From Archangium violaceum (lineage in GTDB: Bacteria; Myxococcota; Myxococcia; Myxococcales; Myxococcaceae): 64,000 nt of DNA. Location: positions 6,325,501-6,389,500 of the forward strand of contig NZ_CP069338.1 of NCBI RefSeq assembly GCF_016859125.1, written 5' to 3'. Position numbers and translations under genes: made by a program. The notes under the pieces are model-generated. The model had not been told where the DNA came from. It ran no database searches and saw only the letters and a program-made list of their open reading frames with translations. Below, one piece after another: positions 24,986-34,294 of the stretch (within the stretch, counting starts at the first letter, position 1; every line of letters begins with the position of its first letter).

Positions 24986-26284
24986 CTACGCGGGGGGGTG
25001 TTGGGATTCGGGCTCCGGCTCCGCGGCGGGACGGGCCGGTGGGCGGATGCGGATCTGCTTCACCCGGCGGGCCGAGGCGTCCACTACCTCCAGCTCCGTC
25101 CCATCGTCCGTGGTGAGCCGGGTTCCCGGCGCGGGGATGATTCCGGCCAACGCCAGACAGAGCCCCCCGAGGGTGGCCCACGCCTCGCCCTCCGGGAGCT
25201 CCAGCTCGAGCGCCCGGTTCACCTCGCGCACGGTCAGGGTGGCATCCGCGAGGATGGCTCCGTCCGGCTCCCGGTGCAGGCAGTCGGGAGGGACGTCGCT
25301 CTCGCTGAAGATCTCCCCCACCAGCTCCTCGAGTAGATCCTCCAGGGTGACGAGTCCGGCGAGCCCGCCCCGCTCGTCCACCACGAGGGCCATGGGGGTG
25401 CGCCGCGCCTGCATCTGCTGGAGCGCGTCCAGGGCCCGCGTGGTCTCGGGAATGAAGTAGGCCGGGCGCAGGGCGTCCTCCAGGTCCAACGTGCCCTGCT
25501 CCAGCGCGATGCTCAACAGGTCCGTGCCGACGACGTACCCCACCACCCGGTCCAGGGTGCCCTCGTACACGGGAAGGCGGGAGTGGCCCCGCTGCTGGAG
25601 CACCTGCTTCAACTCCTCCAGGGGCGCGTGCCTGCGCAGCCCCACCACCTTGGGCCTCGGCACCATCACGTCCGCGACGCTCAGGTCCGCCAGGTCGAGC
25701 GCGCGCGTGGCGATGTCCCCGGAGCGCGGATTGACGGCTCCACTCCGGGAGGCGTCCTCCACCATCTGGTGGACCTCCTCCGGGCTCATGCGGGATTCGG
25801 TGAAGGAGGTCCGGTCCTTGAAGAAGCGCAGCACCAGGTTGGAGCTGGCGGTGAGCAGCCAGACCACCGGCTTCGTCAGCCGGGACAGGAGCCGGAGGGG
25901 CCGGCCGATGAGCAGCGCGTACCGCTCCGAATACCGGAGCGCGAGCGACTTGGGCACCAGCTCGCCCAGCACCAGCGACAGGTAGGAGATGAATCCGATG
26001 ACCAGCGCCAGGGCGAGCCGCGAGGCGTGCTCCGCTCCCACCCCGAGCTCCTGGAGGACCGTCGCGAGGGGCTGGGCCAGGGAGGCGCCGCCGAACGCTC
26101 CCGCCGTGGCGCTCACCACCGTGATGCCAATCTGCACCGTGGCCAGGAAGCGTTCCGGATTGTCCCGGAGCGAGGCGACGGCCCGCGCGGCCCGGCTGCC
26201 CGACTCCACCAGCTCATGCACCCGCGTCTTGCGCACGGAGATGATGGCGAGCTCCGCTCCCGCGAGAACGCCATTGGCGAGCAC
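24986..26284 (-). CDS. CNNM/CorC-type (HlyC/DUF21) membrane protein
   Basis: A 432-residue member of the family linked to magnesium and divalent-cation efflux. DUF21 membrane domain spans about 1-185 (LVIGFISYLSLVLGELVPKS), a CBS pair about 205-325 (DVMVPRPKVVGLRRHAPLEE; RGGLAGLVTLEDLLEELVGE), and CorC_HlyC about 340-420. The start is unsettled. GTG 26284 cuts the first membrane helix, while in-frame codons upstream (KELAITSEIAIILLLV) clearly continue the protein, but no ATG, GTG or TTG occurs before the stop at 26348-26350. An ATG at 26351 is out of frame. Either a rare start is used or a base is wrong or changed. Confidence 0.85.
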   Translation of the reverse strand: MLANGVLAGAELAIISVRKTRVHELVESGSRAARAVASLRDNPERFLATVQIGITVVSATAGAFGGASLAQPLATVLQELGVGAEHASRLALALVIGFISYLSLVLGELVPKSLALRYSERYALLIGRPLRLLSRLTKPVVWLLTASSNLVLRFFKDRTSFTESRMSPEEVHQMVEDASRSGAVNPRSGDIATRALDLADLSVADVMVPRPKVVGLRRHAPLEELKQVLQQRGHSRLPVYEGTLDRVVGYVVGTDLLSIALEQGTLDLEDALRPAYFIPETTRALDALQQMQARRTPMALVVDERGGLAGLVTLEDLLEELVGEIFSESDVPPDCLHREPDGAILADATLTVREVNRALELELPEGEAWATLGGLCLALAGIIPAPGTRLTTDDGTELEVVDASARRVKQIRIRPPARPAAEPEPESQHPPA

Positions 26285-26422
26285 GAGCAGGAGGATGATG
26301 GCGATCTCGGAAGTGATGGCGAGCTCCTTGTCGCGGGTGTCGATCGGTCATCAGGGAGCCCCGCCGCGACCTGGAAGGTGCGACGGGGCTCGACTTCATG
26401 AGACCTGGTGGCCTCGGAAGGA

Positions 26423-27055
26423 CTAGAAGCGGCCGCCCACCGTCAGGGCGAAGTTGAGCAGGTTGCCGCTGGTCTCACCGTCCAGGTCGACCGCGTCCTC
26501 GAACTCCGTCCCCAGGAGGAAGCGGTACGAGGCGCGCGCCCCGGCGAAGACGCTCGGGGTGAACCGGTAGTCCACGCCGGCCGCGACCGGCACCTCCTGG
26601 ATGAAGTCGTTCCTGAAGAGGCCTTCCGCGCCATCGGTGACGTTGATGTAGCTCACGCCGACACCCGCTCCCACGTACGGGCGGAGCTTGTCCTGCATGA
26701 CGAGCGGGCCGGCCTTGGCCATCAGTCCCAGGTTGTGGCGGTACAGGGCCTCTCCCTCCTGGATGGTTTCCTCATTGATGGGGATGCGCTGGCTTTCGAC
26801 ACCCGCCTCGATGCCGAAGTTGCGCCAGGGCTGCGCACCCGCCGTGATGCCGAGCAGCGGGCCCGCCGCCGTACGCGACCCGGCGTCTCCGGTGAATCCG
26901 CCCATGCCCAGACGCACGTCGAGGCCCACTCGCGTCCTCTCCTGCTCGAAGTTGATGACGTCGCCAACGCGCGAAGCGTCAATGGCGGCGAACGCCGAAC
27001 CCGCGGTGCAGAAGGCCACCAGCGCGATACCACCCATCCACGAACGAACCTTCAT
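26423..27055 (-). CDS. Small outer-membrane beta-barrel protein
   Basis: A 210-residue protein with Sec signal (IALVAFCTAGSAFA, mature start AIDAS) and barrel-like strands (GPLLGITAGAQPWRNFGIEA; LRPYVGAGVGVSYINV; VAAGVDYRFTPSVFAGARA; NFALTVGGRF), ending in Phe. This is the fold of OmpW/OmpA-like eight-strand barrels; no OmpA peptidoglycan domain is present. Function unknown. It lies between the CNNM gene and the PilZ-Hsp70 gene on the same strand, with gaps of about 140-160 bp that suggest its own promoter. Confidence 0.75.
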   Translation of the reverse strand: MKVRSWMGGIALVAFCTAGSAFAAIDASRVGDVINFEQERTRVGLDVRLGMGGFTGDAGSRTAAGPLLGITAGAQPWRNFGIEAGVESQRIPINEETIQEGEALYRHNLGLMAKAGPLVMQDKLRPYVGAGVGVSYINVTDGAEGLFRNDFIQEVPVAAGVDYRFTPSVFAGARASYRFLLGTEFEDAVDLDGETSGNLLNFALTVGGRF

Positions 27056-27216
27056 CTCATCCTCCCGTCACTCTGGGGTGTGTGTCCTCTGGCCGAAATC
27101 TGGGCATTCGGCCGGAATGAGAAGGATGGGAGCCGCGCCTGCCCGGGGTGGCCGTGCACGCTCCGGGGAGGAGGGGAGGCGCTCGGCGGGCCTCCTGGTT
27201 CTCTCGGGGAATGGGG

Positions 27217-30054
27217 CTAGCGGCGTCCGAAGAGCTTGCGCAGACCGGAGAGGAGACCGCCGGGACGCGTCTCGGGCTCGCCCTCCAGGGGAGAACGGGC
27301 GATGACGGCTTCCATTTCCGCGTCCTCGGGCATGTCCGTGGCGAGCGTCACGGGGTGGCGCTTCACGCCGGGCAGCGTGGCCGCGAGCGAGAGGGTCCCG
27401 TCCTGCGAGAGGCTGAAGTGCACTTCGGCCTCGCCGGGACGCTCGAGCGTGAAGGCGAGCGTGCCGAGGTACTCGTTCTCCGCGGCCACCGGAGAGGGCC
27501 CCTGGAAGAGGGCGAGCGTGAGCGGCCCGGGCGTGACGGGAAGGACGAGTGTCTTCTCCGCGGGCAGCCGGGTGTTGCGCTCGAGGACGCGCCGCAACGT
27601 GCCCCCGCGCTCGGCCACGCCGATGGGGACGGAGAGCACCTCGGAGACGGTGGCGCCGGGCTTGCCCGCCGCAGCGTCGAGCATGCCCTGGCCCAGCAGC
27701 GCCGCGCCGAGCGCCGCGGAGTGAGGGGCCGCCACATCCGCGCGCACGGGCACGCCCAGGCTCTCCTCCAGACGGCGGCGCACCAGCGGCGAGCGGCCCT
27801 GGCCTCCGAGCAGCAGCACCTCGTCGAGCCCCTGCGGCGTGAGCGCGCTGGACTCGAGCACGTGGCGGACGACGAGGGTGATGCGCTGCACGAGATCCGC
27901 GGTGAGGGCCTCCAGGCGCTCGCGGTTGAGCGAGAACGGAGCCGGGGCGCCGGGGAGCGGGAAGGAGACCTCCTCGCGCTCGCTGAGGGCTACCTTGGCG
28001 GCCTCGGCGGCGGTGAGCAGGGGGACCCAGTCGGAGGGGTGCTCGGGGCGCGGAAGTCCCTGGGCCTGGAGCTCGCTGGCGAGTGCCTCGGCGATGCGTG
28101 CGTCGAAGTCCATGCCGCCCACGGTGGGATCTCCTCCGGTGGAGATGACCTCGAGGTCGTCACCGGTGAGCTGGACGACGGACACGTCGAGACCGCCGCC
28201 ACCGAGCTCCACCACGAGCAGGCGCTTGCGGGCGAGCACCCGCCCATGGCCGAAGGCGAGCGCCGCGGCCGAGGGGGCGTTGAGGATGCGCAGGACGTCG
28301 AGCCCGGCGAGTGTGCCCGCCTCGCGCATGGCGGCGCGTTGGCGATCGTCGAAGTGGGAGGGGACACAGAGGACGGCCCGCATGGCCTCGTGGCCGAGGA
28401 AGGTGCTGGCGGCGGACTTGAGCTCGCGCAGGAGCTGGGCGGCGAGCTCGGGGAGGAGGAGACCGCGGCCGTGGAGCTCGATGCTGGCGTCGCCGTGGGG
28501 GCCCGGGGAGATGGGGAAGGGAAGGGGACCGCCGAGCGCGCGCACCAGGGGCGAGCGGGCGCGCAGCCCGAGGAACCGGCGGAGCCCGTGGATGGCATGA
28601 CGCGGAGAGCGCGCGGCCTCGGCCCTGGCGGCCGTGCCCACGAGGAGCTGGCCCGTCGCGTCCACGGCGATGAGCGAGGGGAGGGACTGGGACTCGCCGA
28701 AGGAGAGGAGCTGGAGCGTGCCCTGGTGGTGGACGGCGACGCGCGCCTGGGAGGTGCCGAGGTCGATGCCGAGCACGACCTCCGGAGGCGCGGCCGTCAC
28801 GGGCGCGGAGACGGGCACGTCGAGGATGGCGCGCCGACGGCCCTTGAGCTCGGGCGAGACGGGACGGCGAGGCTCCTCGGGGACGACAGGGACTGGAGTC
28901 TCGGAGACGGAGGGCTCCGGACGCACGGAGACGGGCGGCTCCGCGGGGAGCACGGGGACAGGTGCCGGAGTCACGGGCACAGGAGGCGGCTCGGGCTCCG
29001 GGGCGATGATCGCGGAGGGCTCCAGGTCCTCGGGGGAGAGGTGCTCCAGGACGGCGCTGGCGATGAAGTCCTGGGTCGTGGGACGCACGGGGAGCACCGG
29101 GGCCGCACCCTCGGGCGCCACGAAGGCGGCGGGCTCCGCCGGGGTGGACGTGCTCGCGGGTTCGGGCACGGTGACGGTGGGAACGCCCCAGACCGGCGTG
29201 ATGGTCCGTGTGGGTTTCTCGGCCACGGGAGCCGGGATGCTGGCGGGTGTTGGGGCCTCGGGTGGCTGCGGCGTGGGCGGGACCTGCTGCCCGGCCGCGG
29301 CGGCGGGCTTCGGTGCAGCTGCTCGTGGAGGAGCGGCCGGTTTCGGCGCCGGTGGGGCCGCGGGCTTCGCGGGGGCAGGAGGAGGGGCCTGCCTGGGGGC
29401 GGCCGGAGGAACCTGTTTCGCTGGCGGCTGAGCTCGAGCCGGAGCAGGAGCGGCCGGCTTCGGCGCGGCCGGGCGCGGTGGCGATGCAGCGGCCTGCTTG
29501 CGAAGCGCCTCCGCGGAGATGACGGGCCGTCCGCTCCTTCCCGGTCCCTCCGGGCGCGGAGCCCGCACCTGCCCGGGCTCATCCGCGCGTGGAGCCCCGG
29601 TGGACTGGCTGACGCGTGGCTCCGGGACCTCGGCGGGTGCCTCCGCGCGGGCTTCTGGTAGCTGCTCGAGGACCTGCTCGGCCGCGGCGGAGGGCGGGGG
29701 CGCGCTGGGGGCCGTGGGAGCCGGCGGCGAGACGTCGGCGCTCGCGTTCCGGCGGGCCAGGATGCGATCGATGAGCGCCTTGCTGTGCGCATCGAGACGC
29801 ACGAAGCGCACGGTCATCCCGGCACGAGGGCCCTCGGCCTGGGCCTTCACCACCAGCCCCTCGCCGCGCAGCAGCCGCGAGCCATCGGCCAGCACCAGCT
29901 CGAAGGCGAGCCCCGTGCCCTCGGGTTTGGGCGAGCGCGTGGCGATGAAGAGGCCCCCACGCGCGACGTTGGAGCCGTACTTCTCGACGAAATCCTCCTC
30001 CGTCGCGTACGGGAGGCGGATGCGCAGCGGGAGCAGCTTGGGCTCGACCGTCAC
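27217..30054 (-). CDS. PilZ-like domain fused to Hsp70 (DnaK-like) ATPase
   Basis: A 945-residue fusion. Residues 1-105 are a PilZ-like domain of the myxobacterial type (YGSNVARGGLFIAT and GMTVRFVRLD). The c-di-GMP RxxxR motif is not evident and NVARGG replaces DxSxxG, so ligand binding is doubtful. Residues 105-420 are a Pro/Ala-rich linker. Residues about 422-930 are an Hsp70 actin-like ATPase: phosphate-1 VLGIDLGTSQARVAVHH, phosphate-2 LVVELGGGGLDVSVVQL, adenosine motif EVLLLGGQGRSPLVRRRLEE. The substrate-binding part is short and lacks a helical lid. It is third in an operon after alaS and a lipoprotein (25-bp gap). Confidence 0.88.
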   Translation of the reverse strand: MTVEPKLLPLRIRLPYATEEDFVEKYGSNVARGGLFIATRSPKPEGTGLAFELVLADGSRLLRGEGLVVKAQAEGPRAGMTVRFVRLDAHSKALIDRILARRNASADVSPPAPTAPSAPPPSAAAEQVLEQLPEARAEAPAEVPEPRVSQSTGAPRADEPGQVRAPRPEGPGRSGRPVISAEALRKQAAASPPRPAAPKPAAPAPARAQPPAKQVPPAAPRQAPPPAPAKPAAPPAPKPAAPPRAAAPKPAAAAGQQVPPTPQPPEAPTPASIPAPVAEKPTRTITPVWGVPTVTVPEPASTSTPAEPAAFVAPEGAAPVLPVRPTTQDFIASAVLEHLSPEDLEPSAIIAPEPEPPPVPVTPAPVPVLPAEPPVSVRPEPSVSETPVPVVPEEPRRPVSPELKGRRRAILDVPVSAPVTAAPPEVVLGIDLGTSQARVAVHHQGTLQLLSFGESQSLPSLIAVDATGQLLVGTAARAEAARSPRHAIHGLRRFLGLRARSPLVRALGGPLPFPISPGPHGDASIELHGRGLLLPELAAQLLRELKSAASTFLGHEAMRAVLCVPSHFDDRQRAAMREAGTLAGLDVLRILNAPSAAALAFGHGRVLARKRLLVVELGGGGLDVSVVQLTGDDLEVISTGGDPTVGGMDFDARIAEALASELQAQGLPRPEHPSDWVPLLTAAEAAKVALSEREEVSFPLPGAPAPFSLNRERLEALTADLVQRITLVVRHVLESSALTPQGLDEVLLLGGQGRSPLVRRRLEESLGVPVRADVAAPHSAALGAALLGQGMLDAAAGKPGATVSEVLSVPIGVAERGGTLRRVLERNTRLPAEKTLVLPVTPGPLTLALFQGPSPVAAENEYLGTLAFTLERPGEAEVHFSLSQDGTLSLAATLPGVKRHPVTLATDMPEDAEMEAVIARSPLEGEPETRPGGLLSGLRKLFGRR

Positions 30055-30079
30055 CGTCCGTCACGCCTCCAGGAGGGCC

Positions 30080-30712
30080 TCATTGCAGCGGGATGCGAGC
30101 GTCCGCGCCGCCGGGGGTGGGAATCAGGAGCGCCAGTCCGGGAGCCAGGGCCTCCGCGGGCGCCTCGAAGAGGAGGACGAGCGACTCGCGCTGTTCCCGC
30201 TGCCAGGTGTGGTCCAGCGTGCGCGTGCCGCCAACGGTCTGTGCATCTCGGGCGATGGGGTACTCCTTGCCCTCCGCGTCCACCAGCCGGGTCGCGGAGA
30301 GCGAGAGGTCCACGGGCTGGGGGCCGACGTTCTCGGCCTCGAGCTCCACGCGGACGAAGAGGTCCGTGGTGGTGAGCGACACCTTGCCCTTGCCGCTCAG
30401 GGAGTGCAGGGCCTCCAGGTGGGTGGGCTTCAGCGAGAGCGTGTCCACCTTCACGCGCTCCTTCGAGGCCAGGGCGTACGTCCTGGCCTGTTCCGCCTCG
30501 TGGCCCGCGGCGAGGCCCGCCAGGCGCGCGTTGGGGTCCGCGGGAGCGTCGGGAGGGGCGGCGGGCGCACCTCCCTGGTTCACGCGATCCACCTCCTGGC
30601 GGAGCTTCGCCAGGGTGCGGTCCTCGGTGGGCGCGGACTCCTCCTTCTTGCAGCCCCCCATGAGGGCCGCAGAGCAGAGGAGCGCCGCGAGGCCACGGGC
30701 GTCGAGTCTCAT
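30080..30712 (-). CDS. Lipoprotein with DUF4352-like domain
   Basis: A 210-residue predicted lipoprotein: signal LAALLCSAALMGGC with Cys at 21, then a charged Pro-rich linker, and a C-terminal immunoglobulin-like domain (DLFVRVELEAENVGPQPVDL; SLVLLFEAPAEALAPGLALL) of the DUF4352 style, often found in extracytoplasmic lipoproteins. Its ATG overlaps the alaS stop (ATGA), so it is co-translated with alaS. Function unknown. Confidence 0.75.
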   Translation of the reverse strand: MRLDARGLAALLCSAALMGGCKKEESAPTEDRTLAKLRQEVDRVNQGGAPAAPPDAPADPNARLAGLAAGHEAEQARTYALASKERVKVDTLSLKPTHLEALHSLSGKGKVSLTTTDLFVRVELEAENVGPQPVDLSLSATRLVDAEGKEYPIARDAQTVGGTRTLDHTWQREQRESLVLLFEAPAEALAPGLALLIPTPGGADARIPLQ

Positions 30713-33411
30713 GAGAGGCTCGTTCCCTTCACCAGCTCGTAGAGCTTGTCGAAGGCGGCGGGGATGCGCGAGGGGTCCTCGCCACCGCCCTGGGCCAGGT
30801 CCGGCTTGCCACCGCCGCGGCCGTTGACCTCCTTGGCCAGCTCCTTGAGCAGGTTGCCCGCGTGGATGCCGCGCGCCACCACGTCCTTGGTGGCCGCCAC
30901 CAGGAGGACGACCTTGCCGTCCTTCTCGCCGCCGATGAGCACCACGCCGGACTTGAGGCGATCGCGCAGCTGATCCGCCAGCCCGCGGTACACGTTCGGG
31001 TCCGCCGGATCCATCCGCGTGGCGAGTACCTTCATGCCGTTGATGTCGCGCGCCTGCTCGAGCAGGTCCTTGCTGGAGCCGGCCTGGGCCTTGACGGCCA
31101 CCTCCTCGATCTTCTTCTCCAGCTCCTTCACGCGCCGCTGCGTGGCTTCCACGCGCTTGACCAGGTCCTTGGGCGAGGTCTTCAGCAGCTCGGCGGCCTT
31201 CTTCAGCTCGCGCTCGGTCTCGCGCAGGTACTGGATGGCGCCAATGCCGGTGACGGCGGTGATGCGCCGCACACCCGAGGCCACGCCGCTCTCGGAGACG
31301 ATCTTGAAGAGCCCGATGTCACCGCTGCGCCGCACGTGGGTGCCGCCGCACAGCTCGGTGGACTGGGGGTGCACGGTGACGACGCGCACCGTCTCGCCGT
31401 ACTTCTCGCCGAACATGGCGACGGCGCCGGACTTCTTCGCGTCCTCCAGGTTCATCACGCGCGTCTGGGCCTCGGTGTTCTCGCGCACCCAGCCGTTGAC
31501 CAGGTCTTCCACCTGCTCCACCTGCTCGTGTGTGAGGGGCGAGAAGTGCGAGAAGTCGAAGCGCAGGTAGTCGGGCGCCACCACGGAGCCGGCCTGCTTG
31601 ACGTGCTCGCCGAGCACCAGCTTGAGCGCCCTGTGCAGCAGGTGCGTGGCCGAGTGGTTGGCGCGGATGGACGAGCGCCGCTCGCCGTCGACGCCCGCCT
31701 GCACCATGTCACCCACCTTGAAGGTGCCCTGCGTCACCTTCACGTGGTGCACGACGAGGCCCTGCACCGGACGTTGCGCGTCCAGCACCTGCGCCACCGC
31801 CTTGCCGCCGTGGCCCACGATGCGGCCGGTGTCACCGACCTGGCCGCCGGACTCGCCATAGAAGGGCGTGCGGTCCAGCACCAGCTCCACCTCATCGCCC
31901 TCGTTGGCCTCGGTCAGCTCGACGCCGCCCTTGTTGACGATGGCGCGCACGGAGCCCTCGCCCTCGTGGCCCACGCCCTCGTAGCCGAGGAACTCGGTGG
32001 GGCCCAGGCGCTCGAGCAGCGCGAGGTGCACCGTGGCGATGGCCTTGTCCTTGGAGATGCCGCCCTCGTCCGTGCCCCTCTCGGCCTCCTCCTTCTTGAG
32101 CTTCTCGAAGCCCTGGATGTCGGCCTCGAAGCCGCGCTCCTTGAGGATGATCTCCGTGAGGTCCCACGGGAAGCCGTAGGTGCCGTGCAGCTCCCAGACC
32201 TTCTCGCCCGAGAGGACCTTCTCCCCGGCCTGCTTCATCCGGGCCACTTCCTCGTCGATGAGCTTCATGCCGCGGTTGAGCGTGCGGCGGAAGCTCTCCT
32301 CCTCGTGCTTGCAGACCTCGAGGATGAAGGTGCGGCTCTCGCGCAGCTCGGGGTAGGCGTCGCCCATGAGCTCGATGACGCGGTCCACGACCTTGAAGAA
32401 GAAGAGGTCCTCGAGCCCCAGCAGCGAGCCGTGACGGATGGCGCGGCGCATGATGCGGCGCAGGACGTAGCCACGGCCCTCGTTGGAGGGCTGCACGCCG
32501 TCGGCGATGAGGAACCCGGCCGCGCGGCTGTGGTCCGCCACCACGCGCATGGAGGCTCCGCCCTCCTGGGTGTAGGGCTTGCCCACCAGCTCGCTCACGC
32601 GCGAGATGATGCTCTGGAAGAGATCCGTGTCGTAGTTGGAGCGCTTGCCCTGGACGACGGACGCGATGCGCTCGAGGCCCGCGCCCGTGTCGATGGACGG
32701 CTTGGGCAGCGGAATCAGCGGCGCGTCCTTCTCCTTGCGCTCGAACTGCATGAACACGAGGTTCCAGATCTCCAGCCACCGGTCACAGTCGCACGCCACG
32801 CCCTGACACGGACGGCCCGCGGCGATCTCGGCACAGGGGATGTCGTCACCCTGATGGAAGTGGATTTCGGAGCAGGGGCCGCACGGGCCGGTGTCGCCCA
32901 TGGCCCAGAAGTTGTCCTTGAGGCCGAGCTTGTAGATGTGCTCGCGCGGCACGCCCTGCTTCGCCCACAGCTCGAAGGCCTCCTCGTCCCAGGGGACACC
33001 ACCCTCGCCGTTGAACACGGTGACGGCGAGCCGCTCCTTGGACAGGCCGAGCGTCTTCGTCACGAACTCCCAGCCGTACGCGATGGCGTCGGCCTTGAAG
33101 TAGTCGCCGAAGGAGAAGTTGCCGAGCATCTCGAAGAACGTGTGGTGCCGGGCGGTGTAGCCCACGTTGTCGAGGTCGTTGTGCTTCCCGCCGGCGCGCA
33201 CGCACTTCTGCGACGTGGTGGCGCGCGAGTAGTCGCGCTTCTCACGGCCGGTGAAGACGTCCTTGAACTGAACCATGCCTGCGTTGGTGAAGAGCAGGGT
33301 GGGGTCGTTCTGCGGGACGAGAGAGGACGACGCGACGCGGCGGTGACCGCGCTCTTCGAAGAACTCGAGGAACGCCTCGCGAATCTGGGAGGCGGACAGG
33401 ACAGAGGACAT
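30709..33411 (-). CDS. alaS: Alanyl-tRNA synthetase
   Basis: A 900-residue enzyme charging tRNA-Ala. The class II catalytic domain starts MSSVLSASQIREAFLEFFEE, with the motif 2 region FKDVFTGREKRDYSRATTSQ. The editing domain has HSATHLLH and CGGTH zinc-site motifs. The C-terminal coiled coil and DHHA1 domain (GGGKPDLAQGGG) are complete. ATG 33411 matches the universal AlaS N-terminus; in-frame upstream sequence runs into the divergent HEAT-like gene and is not real. First gene of a three-gene operon with a lipoprotein and a PilZ-Hsp70 protein. Confidence 0.98.
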   Translation of the reverse strand: MSSVLSASQIREAFLEFFEERGHRRVASSSLVPQNDPTLLFTNAGMVQFKDVFTGREKRDYSRATTSQKCVRAGGKHNDLDNVGYTARHHTFFEMLGNFSFGDYFKADAIAYGWEFVTKTLGLSKERLAVTVFNGEGGVPWDEEAFELWAKQGVPREHIYKLGLKDNFWAMGDTGPCGPCSEIHFHQGDDIPCAEIAAGRPCQGVACDCDRWLEIWNLVFMQFERKEKDAPLIPLPKPSIDTGAGLERIASVVQGKRSNYDTDLFQSIISRVSELVGKPYTQEGGASMRVVADHSRAAGFLIADGVQPSNEGRGYVLRRIMRRAIRHGSLLGLEDLFFFKVVDRVIELMGDAYPELRESRTFILEVCKHEEESFRRTLNRGMKLIDEEVARMKQAGEKVLSGEKVWELHGTYGFPWDLTEIILKERGFEADIQGFEKLKKEEAERGTDEGGISKDKAIATVHLALLERLGPTEFLGYEGVGHEGEGSVRAIVNKGGVELTEANEGDEVELVLDRTPFYGESGGQVGDTGRIVGHGGKAVAQVLDAQRPVQGLVVHHVKVTQGTFKVGDMVQAGVDGERRSSIRANHSATHLLHRALKLVLGEHVKQAGSVVAPDYLRFDFSHFSPLTHEQVEQVEDLVNGWVRENTEAQTRVMNLEDAKKSGAVAMFGEKYGETVRVVTVHPQSTELCGGTHVRRSGDIGLFKIVSESGVASGVRRITAVTGIGAIQYLRETERELKKAAELLKTSPKDLVKRVEATQRRVKELEKKIEEVAVKAQAGSSKDLLEQARDINGMKVLATRMDPADPNVYRGLADQLRDRLKSGVVLIGGEKDGKVVLLVAATKDVVARGIHAGNLLKELAKEVNGRGGGKPDLAQGGGEDPSRIPAAFDKLYELVKGTSLS

Positions 33412-33440
33412 GGTGAGGGTATATGCCACAAGTGGTGGGG

Positions 33441-33471
33441 GCGCTGCGTTTCTTATGGACCGAGCTAGGAT
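33441..33471 (+). promoter_or_regulatory. Candidate duplicated promoter, copy 1
   Basis: GCGCTGCGTT (33441-33450), 14 bp, CTAGGAT (33465-33471), then 12 nt to ATG 33484. The same two blocks stand before the paralogue at 34295. TAGGAT could be a -10 element. Confidence 0.4.
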
Positions 33472-33483
33472 CCGCCTACTGAC

Positions 33484-34230
33484 ATGCGCTCCCCATCCCA
33501 CCTTGTCACCCTTCTGCTGCTCGTCTGCCCGGCGACAGTCCTGGCACAAACCGACCCCGAAACGGCCTCGCTTGGCAGGAGGTTGAAGCAGGGGACCGAG
33601 CCCCTCCACCGCGTCCAGGCGGCGCGTGCCCTGGGGGCGTCGGATGACCCCGAGGCACTCGAGCTCCTGTGTGCCGGGCTCCAGGACCCGAGCGCCGAGG
33701 TCCGGGCGGCGGCGGCCGGGGGGATGGAGAAGCTGGGAGAGCCAGGCGGGGTGGAGTGCCTGGAGGCCCGGAAGGACGAGCCGGAGGCGGAGGTCCGGAC
33801 GGCGATGGAGTCCGCGCTGCGCTCCCTGCGCGAGCTGAAGGAACGCCCCCCGCGTGCGTACGTGGTGTTCGCGGGGGTGAAGGACATGACGGGGACGCTG
33901 TCGCCGGAGATGGTGAAGGCGACCGAGGCCCGGATGCGGCGCGAGCTGGTGCGGTCGGGCGCGTGGCTCGCGCCGGAGAAGGAGAGCGAAGCGGCGGCGA
34001 AGGCGCTCCTGGACAAGCAGAAGGTCCAGGGTTGCCGGCTGGTGGTGGAGATCCGCCCTGGAGCCTCGGCGGGGGGGTTGAAGCTGTCGGTGATGGGCGT
34101 GCGCTACCCGGGCAAACAGCTCCTGGGGACCGTGGAGGTGCAGGCCTCGAACGCGGAGCCGTGGGATCTGCTCGTGGCGCTGGCGCCTCGCGTCATCGAG
34201 GACGTCACGGGTGCGTTCGGGTGGAAATAG
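33484..34230 (+). CDS. Secreted HEAT-repeat-like protein, paralogue 1
   Basis: A 248-residue exported protein: signal LVTLLLLVCPATVLA, mature from QTDPET. Two HEAT-like helical repeats follow (RVQAARALGASDDPEALELL; DPSAEVRAAAAGGMEKLGEP), then an alpha/beta C-terminal domain (VVFAGVKDMTGTLSPEMVKA; LGTVEVQASNAEPWDLLVAL). It is about half identical to the next gene and has the same length, so the two arose by tandem duplication. Location is periplasm. Function unknown; the C-terminal domain is not recognised. Confidence 0.8.
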   Translation: MRSPSHLVTLLLLVCPATVLAQTDPETASLGRRLKQGTEPLHRVQAARALGASDDPEALELLCAGLQDPSAEVRAAAAGGMEKLGEPGGVECLEARKDEPEAEVRTAMESALRSLRELKERPPRAYVVFAGVKDMTGTLSPEMVKATEARMRRELVRSGAWLAPEKESEAAAKALLDKQKVQGCRLVVEIRPGASAGGLKLSVMGVRYPGKQLLGTVEVQASNAEPWDLLVALAPRVIEDVTGAFGWK

Positions 34231-34250
34231 CGAGAGCTCATACCCCCGGT

Positions 34251-34283
34251 GCGCTGCGTTCCTCGCTGTCCTGGTTCTAGGAT
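34251..34283 (+). promoter_or_regulatory. Candidate duplicated promoter, copy 2
   Basis: GCGCTGCGTT (34251-34260), 16 bp, CTAGGAT (34277-34283), then 11 nt to ATG 34295. It mirrors the block upstream of the first paralogue. Confidence 0.4.
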
Positions 34284-34294
34284 GCGAGCTCCGC

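Noticed and set aside
30862-33468. Long plus-strand open frame opposite alaS
   Set aside because: alaS is unmistakable on the other strand; the antisense product has only repeated Val/Leu/His/Gly composition.
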